The translations under genes and the position numbers were made by a program. A DNA stretch of 28,924 bases from an uncultured Riemerella sp. Lineage in GTDB: Bacteria; Bacteroidota; Bacteroidia; Flavobacteriales; Weeksellaceae. The stretch spans positions 1 through 28,924 of the forward strand of contig CALHQK010000015.1 in the NCBI GenBank assembly GCA_938037185.1, given 5' to 3'. Below, in pieces: positions 21,057 to 28,924 of the stretch. Position 1 is the stretch's first letter, and the number at the start of each line of letters is the position of its first letter. The notes under the pieces were generated by a model. That model was not told where the DNA came from, ran no database searches, and was given only the letters and a program-made list of their open reading frames with translations.

Positions 21057-22211
21057 CTAAATAAGGTTCTCTTTTTTAGCCGTACTTTTTAGAAGCAGAT
21101 AGCCCAAAAATCCAGCAAGAACAGAAGCCGTAAGGATGGCAAACTTCGCGGAATCCTGCAAATCTTGGTTGTCTTTGTAGGAAAGCAGTGCGATAAAGAT
21201 AGACATCGTAAAGCCTATCCCAGCCAAAAGTCCCGCACCTATCATATGCACCCATCGGCTCTTGTCTGGCAGACTGCTTATTTTCAGTTTAATAGCGATA
21301 AAGGAGAAAAGATTAATGCCTATCAATTTACCTAAAATCAATCCGAAGACAATTCCATATCCAAAATTGGAGAACAAACCATCTACCATCCCTTCTTTAA
21401 AAGTAATATTGGTATTGGACAAAGCAAAAGCAGGCATAATAAAATAGCTTACAGGGATTTGCAGTGCGTGTTCCAATTTTTCTAACGGAGAAGAATTTTC
21501 GTTATCTGCTTTGGAAGCAGGAATGCAGAAGGCCAATATAACCCCCGCAATAGTCGCATGAATACCAGAATGATGCATGAAATACCATAAAACACAGCCG
21601 GGAATTAAATAAAAAATGTGTTTTTTTACTTTTAAAAAGTTCAAAACGGCTAAAATAGCTATGATTATTCCACTGTATAATAGGTAGTTCCAGTGGATTT
21701 CATCGGTATAGAAAATAGCAATGACCACTATCGCACCCAAATCATCTACAATCGCCAAAGCAGCCAGAAATACCTTCACTGCTGAAGGAACACTTTTCCC
21801 CAGCATGGAGATAATTGCCAAAGAAAAAGCAATATCCGTAGCCATAGGAATTGCCCAGCCTTTGCTGTATTCCGTGCCATGATTGAACAGCGTGAAAATA
21901 ACCGCAGGAACGAGCATTCCGCCGATTGCTGCAAGTATCGGCAGTGAGGCATTCTTGAAATTAGATAATTCTCCCTCTAAGAGTTCGCGCTTGATTTCTA
22001 ATCCTACCAAAAGGAAGAAAACCGCCATCAATCCATCATTTATCCAAACACTTACCGAATACGGCCCCCAAGCTTGGTCTAAGAAACTCTGAAATCCTGC
22101 ACTGGCAGAGGAATTGGCTATCATCAGAGAAATCAATACACAGAAAACCAGCAGAATACCAGAAGACTGGCTGTTGCTGAAAAACTCTTTAAAAAACTTG
22201 GTTATACGCAT
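21057..22211 (-). CDS. nhaA: Na+/H+ antiporter NhaA
   Basis: The 384-residue inner-membrane antiporter exports sodium in exchange for protons and helps control cytoplasmic pH and salt tolerance. Signature segments are VSVWINDGLMAVFFLLVGLEIKRE near the start, MATDIAFSLAII with the conserved Asp, and ALAIVDDLGAIVVIAIFY with the paired Asp residues that bind sodium or protons. The late GIGFTMSIFIALLSY is also present. About twelve hydrophobic segments are visible and the length matches E. coli NhaA. It has its own -7 box at 22251. No NhaR-like regulator is nearby. Confidence 0.95.
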   Translation of the reverse strand: MRITKFFKEFFSNSQSSGILLVFCVLISLMIANSSASAGFQSFLDQAWGPYSVSVWINDGLMAVFFLLVGLEIKRELLEGELSNFKNASLPILAAIGGMLVPAVIFTLFNHGTEYSKGWAIPMATDIAFSLAIISMLGKSVPSAVKVFLAALAIVDDLGAIVVIAIFYTDEIHWNYLLYSGIIIAILAVLNFLKVKKHIFYLIPGCVLWYFMHHSGIHATIAGVILAFCIPASKADNENSSPLEKLEHALQIPVSYFIMPAFALSNTNITFKEGMVDGLFSNFGYGIVFGLILGKLIGINLFSFIAIKLKISSLPDKSRWVHMIGAGLLAGIGFTMSIFIALLSYKDNQDLQDSAKFAILTASVLAGFLGYLLLKSTAKKENLI

Positions 22212-22250
22212 ATTCAGGGATTTTTAATTGAATGGTAAAAATTGAATGCG

Positions 22251-22258
22251 CAAATATA
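22251..22258 (-). promoter_or_regulatory. -7 box of nhaA
   Basis: The minus strand reads TATATTTG followed by C, 39 bases before the nhaA ATG. It lies between the spoT stop and nhaA, so nhaA could be transcribed separately from spoT. Confidence 0.45.
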
Positions 22259-22268
22259 AAGAAATTTT

Positions 22269-24467
22269 TTAAAGTCTTTTTACTTTCAGTATTCCTTCTA
22301 TTTTGGCTAACTGGGCTAAGGTCTCATCCAGTTGGTTTTTGTTTTTCACTTCCAAGGTGATGGTTCCTGTAAAGATGCCGTCATTAGAATTGATAGAAAC
22401 ACCCTTCATGTCAATGTGAAAATTGTTGGAAATGATGCTGGAAATATCGTTTAAGATACCCATTCTGTCCGTTCCCTGCAGTTCTACCTTCACATGATTG
22501 CTGAAACTTTCGGAATTTACCCATTTTGCCAAAAGTACGCGGTAGTCGTAGTTTGCACGGAGGTTTATGGCATTGGGGCAGTTTTCGTTATGGACTTTAA
22601 TACCATCATTTATCGTTAAAAATCCAAAAATCTTGTCGCCGGGGATTACCGTGCAGCATTTTGCAAAGCTGTAATTTAGTTTTTCTTCATTTCGCCCAAA
22701 GACAATAAGGTCTAAATCTGACTTTGGAGTTTCTACAAACTCGGTTTTATCCTTTCGGAACCGCTGTAAAAGGCTTCCAAAGAAACTTTTTTTGCTGTCC
22801 AAATATTCCTTTAAATTGGATGTGTCCAGCGTTCCTTCGTAGAATTTTAGGAATAAATCCTGTGAGGTTTTTAGGTTAAAATATTTCTGAATATTGTTCA
22901 GTTCATCTTCGGTAAGGTTGATTTTGGCATGTCTTAGTTTCCTTTGGAAAATTTCTTTTCCTTCGGCTACTTTTTGGTTTTTGTCCGAGTTCAGAACCGC
23001 TTTTATTTTAGAACGGGCTTTGGAAGTTACCACAAAATCCAGCCAGTCTTTTTTAGGTGTTTGGTTGGGAGAGGAGATGATGTCTATCTGGTCGCCGTTT
23101 TTTAGGACATAACTTATCGGCTGTAGTTTGCCATTGATTTTAGCGCCGCTGCATTTCATTCCCAGTTCAGAATGCACCATGAAAGCGAAATCTAGTGCTG
23201 TTGCGCCTTTTGGGAGGGTTTTAACATCTCCTTTCGGGGTGAAAATAAAGACTTCTTTAGAATATAGATTCAGCTTAATGCTGTCCAAAAGCTCCGTGGT
23301 GGATAGTGATTGCTGGTTGTCCAAAACTTCCCGAATCTGAACTACCCACTGTTCAAAGTTTTTGTCATCAGAGTTTTGGCTGAAACCTTCTTTGTATTTG
23401 TAATGGGCAGCGACTCCTTTTTCTGCGATTTCATCCATTCGCTCACTTCGGATTTGTACTTCCACCCACTTGTTATCAGGCCCTAGGATGGTTAAATGAA
23501 GACTTTCATAGCCTGTGCTTCTCGGCTGGGTAATCCAGTCCCGCATTCGTGCAGGATTACTGTGATAGAGGTCGGTAATGATGGAATAGATTTTCCAAGC
23601 GAGGAATTTCTCGTTCTTAAAGTCCGATTTGTAGATGACACGGATGGCATAGTTATCATAAACTTCCTCAAAAGGAATGTTTTGTTTCAGCATTTTTCTA
23701 TAAATAGAGCTGATGGACTTTGCCCTTCCTTTAATCTTGAAATTTAGTTTTTCTTCTTTCAGCTTTTCAGAAACATGCTCTATAAACTCCTGTACATAGC
23801 TCTCACGGTGTTCTTTGGCTATGATGAGTTTTTCAGAAATCTCGTTGTAGATTTCGGGCATGTTGTATTTTAGGGACAAATCCTCTAATTCAGATTTTAT
23901 GTTGTAAAGTCCCAGCCTGTGAGCCATAGGAGCGTAGATATATACGGTCTCTGAGGCTATTTTTTTCTGTTTGTCTGGGCGCATGCTGTCCAGCGTTCTC
24001 ATGTTGTGAAGGCGGTCAGCTATTTTGATGAGAATTACCCTAAAATCATCTGATAGAGTGAGCAGGAGTTTTCGGTAGTTTTCGGACTGCACAGAGATGT
24101 TTTGGTTATTCATCACAGAGATTTTGGTGAGTCCATTCACTACATCAGCGATTTTCTTTCCAAAGAGTTTTTCTATGTCTTCATAGGTGTAGTCGCTGTC
24201 TTCTATCACATCATGAAGCAGCGCCGCAGCGATGCTGGTCGCACCTAAACCTATTTCCTCCGCTACGATTTTTGCCACTGCTATGGGATGGAAGATATAC
24301 GGCTCTCCAGTCTTTCGGCGCTGGTCTTTGTGGGCATCCCAAGCTACATCAAAAGCCTTTTTGATGAGTTCCAGCTGTTCCTCATTCAGCTTTCGGTAGG
24401 TGTGGTGGATTAGGTCATCGTATCTTTTGAGGATTTCTATTCGTTCTTGTTGTTCATCGGTGCTCAT
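22269..24467 (-). CDS. spoT: Bifunctional (p)ppGpp synthetase/hydrolase, Rel/SpoT type
   Basis: The 732-residue enzyme makes and breaks the stringent-response alarmone (p)ppGpp. The hydrolase HD domain is intact: YIFHPIAVAKIVAEE, LLHDVIEDS and IADRLHNMRTL (residues about 40-170). The synthetase domain shows YRKMLKQN, YDNYAIRVIY and RSTGYESLHLTI (about 240-370). Next come a TGS domain starting at KEVFIFTPKGDVKTLPKGATALDFAF and a C-terminal ACT domain (about 655-732). Bifunctional enzymes carry RxKD in the synthetase loop and RelA-type ones ExDD. Here the loop reads RMRD, a conservative form of the first. The first cofactors and a full HD suggest both activities. It is divergent from the small gene at 24572. 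Confidence 0.94.
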   Translation of the reverse strand: MSTDEQQERIEILKRYDDLIHHTYRKLNEEQLELIKKAFDVAWDAHKDQRRKTGEPYIFHPIAVAKIVAEEIGLGATSIAAALLHDVIEDSDYTYEDIEKLFGKKIADVVNGLTKISVMNNQNISVQSENYRKLLLTLSDDFRVILIKIADRLHNMRTLDSMRPDKQKKIASETVYIYAPMAHRLGLYNIKSELEDLSLKYNMPEIYNEISEKLIIAKEHRESYVQEFIEHVSEKLKEEKLNFKIKGRAKSISSIYRKMLKQNIPFEEVYDNYAIRVIYKSDFKNEKFLAWKIYSIITDLYHSNPARMRDWITQPRSTGYESLHLTILGPDNKWVEVQIRSERMDEIAEKGVAAHYKYKEGFSQNSDDKNFEQWVVQIREVLDNQQSLSTTELLDSIKLNLYSKEVFIFTPKGDVKTLPKGATALDFAFMVHSELGMKCSGAKINGKLQPISYVLKNGDQIDIISSPNQTPKKDWLDFVVTSKARSKIKAVLNSDKNQKVAEGKEIFQRKLRHAKINLTEDELNNIQKYFNLKTSQDLFLKFYEGTLDTSNLKEYLDSKKSFFGSLLQRFRKDKTEFVETPKSDLDLIVFGRNEEKLNYSFAKCCTVIPGDKIFGFLTINDGIKVHNENCPNAINLRANYDYRVLLAKWVNSESFSNHVKVELQGTDRMGILNDISSIISNNFHIDMKGVSINSNDGIFTGTITLEVKNKNQLDETLAQLAKIEGILKVKRL

Positions 24468-24539
24468 CTTTGGGAAATTTTAGGATATTACGAAAGTAAT
24501 AAAAAAATATTAAACATTACAAATATCCTCTCTTTTTTA

Positions 24540-24547
24540 TATTTTTG
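24540..24547 (+). promoter_or_regulatory. Possible -7 box of the small gene and the downstream envelope genes
   Basis: TATTTTTG fits TAnnTTTG, 24 bases before the ATG at 24572. No -33 TTG at a normal distance was found. Confidence 0.4.
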
Positions 24548-24571
24548 TAAGTTCTAAATATTTTGAAATTT

Positions 24572-24805
24572 ATGAAAACTATACATATCCAAGCCAAGGA
24601 GTTTTTTGAATTATTAAAGCTGAAAGACCAGTCTATGTGGGATATTTTCGCTCAGATGATAGATGGCGAGGAAAAGGAAATTCTCTTTCTGGATGAGGAG
24701 GAAAAGTTCCTTTTTGGTTACCGCCTGCCTGCGACTTTGGAAAAAATGCAGGAGGACAAAAAGCTTTTTACAGAGAAATATGCTGAAAAAATAATGCTGA
24801 ATTAG
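24572..24805 (+). CDS. Small acidic protein of unknown function
   Basis: A 77-residue reading frame starts with MKTIHIQAKEFFELLKLKDQS and ends with KYAEKIMLN. It is rich in Glu, Asp and Lys, has no membrane segment, signal peptide or cysteine, and no motif that I recognise. The pattern suggests mostly helix with one central strand (EKEILFLDEEEKFLFGYRL). A TTG three codons upstream is a possible alternative start, but the ATG follows the A/T-rich leader better. It lies between divergent spoT and a PlsC-like acyltransferase 60 bases downstream. It is probably real because of the promoter-like box, codon use like its neighbours and a compact position, but I cannot assign a role. Confidence 0.6.
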   Translation: MKTIHIQAKEFFELLKLKDQSMWDIFAQMIDGEEKEILFLDEEEKFLFGYRLPATLEKMQEDKKLFTEKYAEKIMLN

Positions 24806-24865
24806 CTTCGGCAAGGGAAAAATCCTTAAATTTGGGGCTTTATATTTCGTTTTTAAAATCAAAAA

Positions 24866-25687
24866 ATGGGAAAGAAAAACATATTTACGGATGCCTTCGG
24901 CAACTGGTATATTTTGAAAAGATTGGTGGTGTTTATTTTTGGGCTGGTTTCTTACCGAAGGTTCAATGGTTTTAATAAACTGAAAATCACAGGCACGGAG
25001 CATTTGGTGGATTTACCAAAGACCAATGTGCTTTTCGTTTCCAATCACCAGACTTATTTTGCGGATGTGGCAGCGATGTATCATGTCTTTTGTGCGGTGA
25101 ATAATGGCTTTATCAATACGATTGCTAATCCTATTTACATTCTCAATCCCAAAGTAGATTTCTACTATGTGGCAGCGGAAGAAACCATGAACAAAGGGCT
25201 TCTTACAAGGATTTTCAAGTTGGTGGGAGCTGTTACCGTGAAAAGAACTTGGCGTGCCAATGGGCAGAATGTCAATAGAAAAGTAGATATGTCCGAAGTA
25301 GAAAACATCCTAAAAGCGCTGGACAACGGGTGGGTGGTGTCTTTCCCGCAGGGAACTACGGCTGCTTTTGCTCCTGGGAGAAAGGGAACAGCGAAACTTG
25401 TCCTTCAGCAGAGAGCGATAGTAATTCCAGTGAAAATCAATGGTTTCCGTAGAGCTTTTGACAAAAAAGGATTAAGACTGAAAGTGACAGGCGTACAACC
25501 GACAATGGAGTTTAAAAAACCGCTTGACATAGACTACGACAACGAAAGTGCTGAAGAGATTTTGGATAAAATCATGAATGCCATAGAGCAGACCCCAAAA
25601 CACAATGTTCTCCACGAGTACGACCAAGAGCTGGAACGAAAAAAACAAGAGGAAGCAGAAAAACAAGAAGAAAAATCACAAGCATAA
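24866..25687 (+). CDS. plsC: 1-acyl-sn-glycerol-3-phosphate acyltransferase (PlsC-like)
   Basis: The 273-residue protein resembles lysophosphatidate acyltransferases, which add the second fatty acid in phospholipid synthesis at the inner membrane. An N-terminal hydrophobic segment (LKRLVVFIFGLVSY) is followed by the NHQTYFAD motif, the counterpart of NHxxxxD. Here His61 and Asp67 are separated by five residues, not four. The later FPEGTR motif reads FPQGTT at 160-165, and VIPVKINGFRRAFDKKG follows. The last 30 residues are Glu/Lys-rich and probably helical. I recall similar NHQTYFAD and FPQGTT forms in other Bacteroidota homologues, so this looks like a clade variant. Mpl follows 9 bases later. 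Confidence 0.82.
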   Translation: MGKKNIFTDAFGNWYILKRLVVFIFGLVSYRRFNGFNKLKITGTEHLVDLPKTNVLFVSNHQTYFADVAAMYHVFCAVNNGFINTIANPIYILNPKVDFYYVAAEETMNKGLLTRIFKLVGAVTVKRTWRANGQNVNRKVDMSEVENILKALDNGWVVSFPQGTTAAFAPGRKGTAKLVLQQRAIVIPVKINGFRRAFDKKGLRLKVTGVQPTMEFKKPLDIDYDNESAEEILDKIMNAIEQTPKHNVLHEYDQELERKKQEEAEKQEEKSQA

Positions 25688-25696
25688 AAGAAAAAT

Positions 25697-27034
25697 ATGA
25701 AAGTTCATTTTATCGCCATAGGAGGGAGTGCCATGCACAATCTTGCTATCGCATTGAAAAATAAAGGTTTTGAGGTTACAGGCTCTGATGATGCTATCTT
25801 TGAACCCTCAAAAACACGATTGGAGCAGAAAGGCATTCTTCCAAAGGAATTTGGCTGGTTTCCAGAGAAAATCACAGTGGATATAGATGCAGTAATTTTG
25901 GGAATGCATGCTCATGCAGACAATCCAGAACTGGCAAGAGCCAAAGAATTAGGATTAAAAATCTATTCATACCCAGAGTTTCTCTATCAGCAGAGTAAGG
26001 AAAAAACCAGAGTGGTGATTGCTGGTTCCCATGGGAAAACGACCATCACTTCTATGATTCTGCATGTGCTGAATTTTCACAACAAGGAAATAGACTACAT
26101 GGTGGGCGCCCAGCTGGAAGGGTTTGACTGTATGGTGAAAATCACCGAGGATACAGACTTTATGATTTTGGAGGGAGATGAGTATCTTTCTTCTACTGAT
26201 GACAGGCAGCCTAAATTTCTGCATTATCACCCAAATATCGCCTTAATCAGTGGTATTGCATGGGATCATATCAATGTTTTTAAGACTTTTGATGATTATT
26301 TAGAGCAGTTCAGAAAATTCACTGAAAGCATCACTTCTGGTGGAGTTTTGGTGTATAATGAGGAAGATGAAGAAGTGGTAAAAATTGTAGAAAACAGCCA
26401 GAAATATTTCCGAAAACTGCCTTACAAAACTCCTGAATACAGCATTCGCGAGGGAAAAGTTTATCTAAAAACAAGTATGGGCGAAATTCCGCTCTCTGTT
26501 TTTGGAAAACATAATTTGCTCAATATGGAAGGCGCAAAACTTATCTGCCAGCAGCTTGGCATCATGGAGGAGGAGTTTTATGAAGCGATAATGAGTTTCA
26601 AAGGTGCTTCCAAGCGATTAGAAAAAGTGGAAAGAAAAGATGACGGAATTTTGTATAAAGATTTTGCACATGCTCCATCCAAGGTAAAAGCAACTGTGGC
26701 AGCTTTCAAAGAGCAGTTTAAGCAGGAAAAAACTTACGGATTTTTAGAGCTTCATACTTATAGTTCGCTGAATCCCATATTTTTAGAACAATACAAAGGA
26801 GCAATGGATGGGCTGGATACAGGAGTGATTTTCTATTCGGAAGAAGCCTTGAAAATCAAGAGAATGGAACCGATTTCGCCTGAAATGATTAAAGAAAAAT
26901 TCGGTAATTCAGACCTGAAAGTCTTTACCAATGCCGAAAGTCTCCACGAATACTGGAATACACTAGACAAGACCCAAGGCGCTTACCTGATGATGAGTTC
27001 AGGGAATTTCGGAGGATTAGACTTAGTTAATTAG
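25697..27034 (+). CDS. mpl: Mur ligase of the Mpl type (muropeptide ligase)
   Basis: The 445-residue ATP-dependent ligase attaches the recycled tripeptide L-Ala-gamma-D-Glu-meso-DAP to UDP-N-acetylmuramate, saving cell-wall peptides. The N-terminus binds the UDP part (FIAIGGSAMHNLAIAL). The ATP loop is GSHGKTT at 110-116. A diagnostic segment EGDEYLSSTDDRQPKFLHY resembles the DEYD...DKRSKFVHY of E. coli Mpl more than the SDESDASF of MurC. A later motif HINVFKTFDDYLEQF and the C-terminal ligase domain (KDFAHAPSKVKATVAAF) are complete. It sits 9 bases after plsC and upstream of DUF4290 and murA, giving a wall-building group. Confidence 0.88.
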   Translation: MKVHFIAIGGSAMHNLAIALKNKGFEVTGSDDAIFEPSKTRLEQKGILPKEFGWFPEKITVDIDAVILGMHAHADNPELARAKELGLKIYSYPEFLYQQSKEKTRVVIAGSHGKTTITSMILHVLNFHNKEIDYMVGAQLEGFDCMVKITEDTDFMILEGDEYLSSTDDRQPKFLHYHPNIALISGIAWDHINVFKTFDDYLEQFRKFTESITSGGVLVYNEEDEEVVKIVENSQKYFRKLPYKTPEYSIREGKVYLKTSMGEIPLSVFGKHNLLNMEGAKLICQQLGIMEEEFYEAIMSFKGASKRLEKVERKDDGILYKDFAHAPSKVKATVAAFKEQFKQEKTYGFLELHTYSSLNPIFLEQYKGAMDGLDTGVIFYSEEALKIKRMEPISPEMIKEKFGNSDLKVFTNAESLHEYWNTLDKTQGAYLMMSSGNFGGLDLVN

Positions 27035-27087
27035 TTTTCAATGAAATAGGTCGTTTAGGCTTATTCAAAATATTATCAATAAAAATA

Positions 27088-27705
27088 ATGGAGTACAACA
27101 CAAACCGCACAAAGTTACTCATGCCAGAATATGGCAGAAATATCCAGCAGATGGTAGAGTACTGTAAATCACTACCTTCCAAGGAAGAGCGTAATGAAGT
27201 GGCGAAAACCATAGTAGAATTTATGGGACAAAGAAATCCTCATCTCCGCGATGAGGAAAATTATAAACATAAACTCTGGGATCATCTGTATATTTTAGCA
27301 GATTATGATTTGGATGTAGATGCGCCATATCCTTTCCCTACACGGGAGGGACTTGCCCAAAAGCCCAATAGAATGGACTATCCTTCTTTTGACAATGAAT
27401 ATAAATTCTATGGAAAGAGCATTTTACAGCTTATAGATAGAGCCATAGAGCTGGAAGAAGGCGAGGAGAAAGAGGCTCTGATACAGGTGATTGCCAACAA
27501 TATGAAAAAATCCTATAATGTCTATAACAAAGAACATGTACAAGACGAAGTGATTTTCAGGCATTTGAAGGAACTTTCTCAGGATAAATTAGACTTGACA
27601 GGAATAGAAACTTTGGATAAGAGTAAAATCTATCATTCCAATAGAAATAAGAGAAATAATCATAAAAAAAGAAACCATCATTCCCAAAAAAATAGAAAAA
27701 GATGA
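27088..27705 (+). CDS. DUF4290 domain protein
   Basis: The 205-residue protein begins MEYNTNRTKLLMPEYGRNIQQMVEY and contains HKLWDHLYILADYDLDVDAPYPFP. These are features of the Bacteroidota DUF4290 family, whose function is unknown. The C-terminal 25 residues are very basic and rich in Asn, His, Lys and Arg (NRNKRNNHKKRNHHS...), so nucleic acid or membrane contact is conceivable. No signal peptide or membrane segment is present. Its stop codon overlaps the murA start (ATGA at 27702-27705), which indicates coupled translation. The family is often next to murA in related genomes as far as I recall, hinting at a link with cell-wall synthesis. Confidence 0.9.
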   Translation: MEYNTNRTKLLMPEYGRNIQQMVEYCKSLPSKEERNEVAKTIVEFMGQRNPHLRDEENYKHKLWDHLYILADYDLDVDAPYPFPTREGLAQKPNRMDYPSFDNEYKFYGKSILQLIDRAIELEEGEEKEALIQVIANNMKKSYNVYNKEHVQDEVIFRHLKELSQDKLDLTGIETLDKSKIYHSNRNKRNNHKKRNHHSQKNRKR

Positions 27706-28924
27706 CAGAAGCATTTCAGATAAGAGGAGGAAAAAAACTAAGCGGAGAAATCACACCACAAGGAGCTAAAAACGAAGCATTGCAAATTCTTTGCGCCGTG
27801 CTTTTGACTTCTGAGCCTGTGAGAATCAGTAATATACCAGACATCAAGGATGTTAATCGTTTGATAGAAATCCTCCAAGATTTTGGAGTAAAAGTAAATA
27901 AAAACGGAAAAGGCGATTTTACTTTTCAGGCTGATAATATCCATTTTGACTACATTAAATCAAAGGAATTTAGAAAAGATGGAGCAAAACTTAGAGGCTC
28001 TGTGATGCTTTTAGGGCCGATGCTTGCGCGCTTTGGTGAGGCGTATATGCCTACACCAGGGGGAGACAAAATAGGAAGAAGAAGGCTGGATACTCATTTT
28101 CAGGGTTTTGTGGAGCTGGGAGCGAAATTTAATTTTAATGAAGAAGAAAGTTTTTACACCCTTACAGCCAAGGAATTAAACGGGAAATTTATTCTCTTAG
28201 AGGAAGCTTCGGTAACGGGAACAGCCAATATCATCATGGCTGCTGTTTTGGCTAAGGGAACAACCCAAATTTACAATGCAGCCTGTGAGCCGTATCTCCA
28301 GCAGCTCTGCAAAATGCTCAATAGAATGGGAGCGAAAATAGCAGGAATAGGCTCTAACCTGCTGACCATAGAAGGCGTGGAAAGCCTTGGAGGAACGGAG
28401 CATGTTCTCCTTCCAGATATGGTGGAAATCGGCTCTTGGATTGGGCTGGCAGCGATGACAAAGTCAGAAATTACCATCAAGAATGTGAACTGGGAACAGC
28501 TCGGCATCATTCCTGATACATTCCGAAAATTAGGAATTAAATTAGAGCGAAAAGGAGATGATATCTACATTCCATCGCAGGAAAATTATAAAATACAAAA
28601 GTTCATCGATGGGTCTATTTTGACCGTTTCTGATGCTCCTTGGCCAGGTTTTACGCCAGATTTACTTTCAATTATCTTGGTTGTGGCTACTCAGGCGAAG
28701 GGAAGTGTTCTTGTTCATCAGAAAATGTTCGAAAGCCGTTTGTTTTTCGTGGATAAACTAATCGATATGGGAGCCCAAATTATCCTTTGTGACCCGCATA
28801 GAGCCACAGTAATAGGGCTTAACCACGAAACACCATTGAGAGGAACTACATTGATTTCGCCAGACATCAGAGCAGGAAATGCCCTTCTGATAGCGGCTCT
28901 TTCGGCTGAAGGGAAAAGTATAAT
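27702..28924 (+). CDS. murA: UDP-N-acetylglucosamine 1-carboxyvinyltransferase MurA (3' end cut by the window)
   Basis: This cytosolic enzyme transfers enolpyruvate from phosphoenolpyruvate to UDP-N-acetylglucosamine, the first committed step of peptidoglycan synthesis. The first 407 codons are present and the frame runs off the right edge. Seen features are GAKNEAL with Lys23 and Asn24 of the substrate site, RGSVMLLGPMLARFG, and the active-site loop PTPGGDKIGRRRLDTHFQGF. Later segments are ASVTGTANIIMAAVLA and SDAPWPGFTPDL. In the loop the usual catalytic Cys (E. coli Cys115) is Asp122. That change is known to block fosfomycin in M. tuberculosis and Chlamydia. The start overlaps the DUF4290 stop by four bases. 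Roughly 25-30 codons should be missing. Confidence 0.95.
   Translation, partial: MTEAFQIRGGKKLSGEITPQGAKNEALQILCAVLLTSEPVRISNIPDIKDVNRLIEILQDFGVKVNKNGKGDFTFQADNIHFDYIKSKEFRKDGAKLRGSVMLLGPMLARFGEAYMPTPGGDKIGRRRLDTHFQGFVELGAKFNFNEEESFYTLTAKELNGKFILLEEASVTGTANIIMAAVLAKGTTQIYNAACEPYLQQLCKMLNRMGAKIAGIGSNLLTIEGVESLGGTEHVLLPDMVEIGSWIGLAAMTKSEITIKNVNWEQLGIIPDTFRKLGIKLERKGDDIYIPSQENYKIQKFIDGSILTVSDAPWPGFTPDLLSIILVVATQAKGSVLVHQKMFESRLFFVDKLIDMGAQIILCDPHRATVIGLNHETPLRGTTLISPDIRAGNALLIAALSAEGKSI

Overview
The window is a chromosomal segment of a Bacteroidota bacterium. It most likely belongs to the Flavobacteriia, near the Chryseobacterium/Weeksellaceae group, although the species cannot be named from this stretch. 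The evidence is a type IX secretion (T9SS) sorting domain, GSCFA and DUF4290 proteins, a Bacteroidota-type UvrA, a MurA with Asp in place of the catalytic Cys, AT-rich spacers, and repeated -7 promoter boxes of the form TAnnTTTG. Almost everything is core housekeeping content. No phage, transposase, rRNA operon or CRISPR array was seen.

Layout. 1-2391 (+): the end of an S4-domain RNA-binding protein, KDO-8-phosphate synthase and a DEAD-box helicase with a DEFD motif. They converge on shikimate kinase (-). 2946-4171 (+): a promoter, tRNA-Lys(UUU), a terminator and an SDR-type threonine dehydrogenase, followed by MscL (-). 4657-8268 (-): a two-gene secreted-protein operon, with a T9SS-sorted choice-of-anchor J protein first and then a reprolysin-like metalloprotease. 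8269-8890: a non-coding stretch rich in repeats. 8891-11621 (-): TatD nuclease, GSCFA protein and polyprenyl synthetase, read in the order prenyl synthetase, GSCFA, TatD. 11732-13544 (-): a PiT phosphate transporter and its DUF47/PhoU-like partner. 13656-15296 (-): a DeaD/DbpA-type helicase. 15488-19131 (+): UvrA, TatA and a PAP2 phosphatase. 19137-19619: a degenerate 21-bp tandem array. 19626-20096 (-): RlmH. 20132-21052 (+): a YihY/BrkB membrane protein, convergent with NhaA (-). 22269-24467 (-): a bifunctional Rel/SpoT enzyme. 24572-28924 (+): a small unknown protein, a PlsC-like acyltransferase, an Mpl-type Mur ligase, a DUF4290 protein and MurA, which is cut by the window edge.

Functional themes. 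Envelope building recurs: KDO synthesis, an isoprenoid-chain synthase, PAP2, phospholipid acylation, muropeptide recycling and the first committed step of peptidoglycan synthesis. The rest is RNA and ribosome maintenance (two helicases, RlmH, the S4 protein, tRNA-Lys), DNA repair, ion homeostasis and the stringent response.

The least explained sequence lies in the two longest gene-free stretches. The PAP2-RlmH gap is filled by at least 20 consecutive diverged units of exactly 21 bp, each usually ending in an A-tract. The 8.3-8.9 kb gap carries four copies of CCCCACCGGGGT spaced 41-44 bp apart, inside an 85-bp duplication and between near-identical inverted arms.
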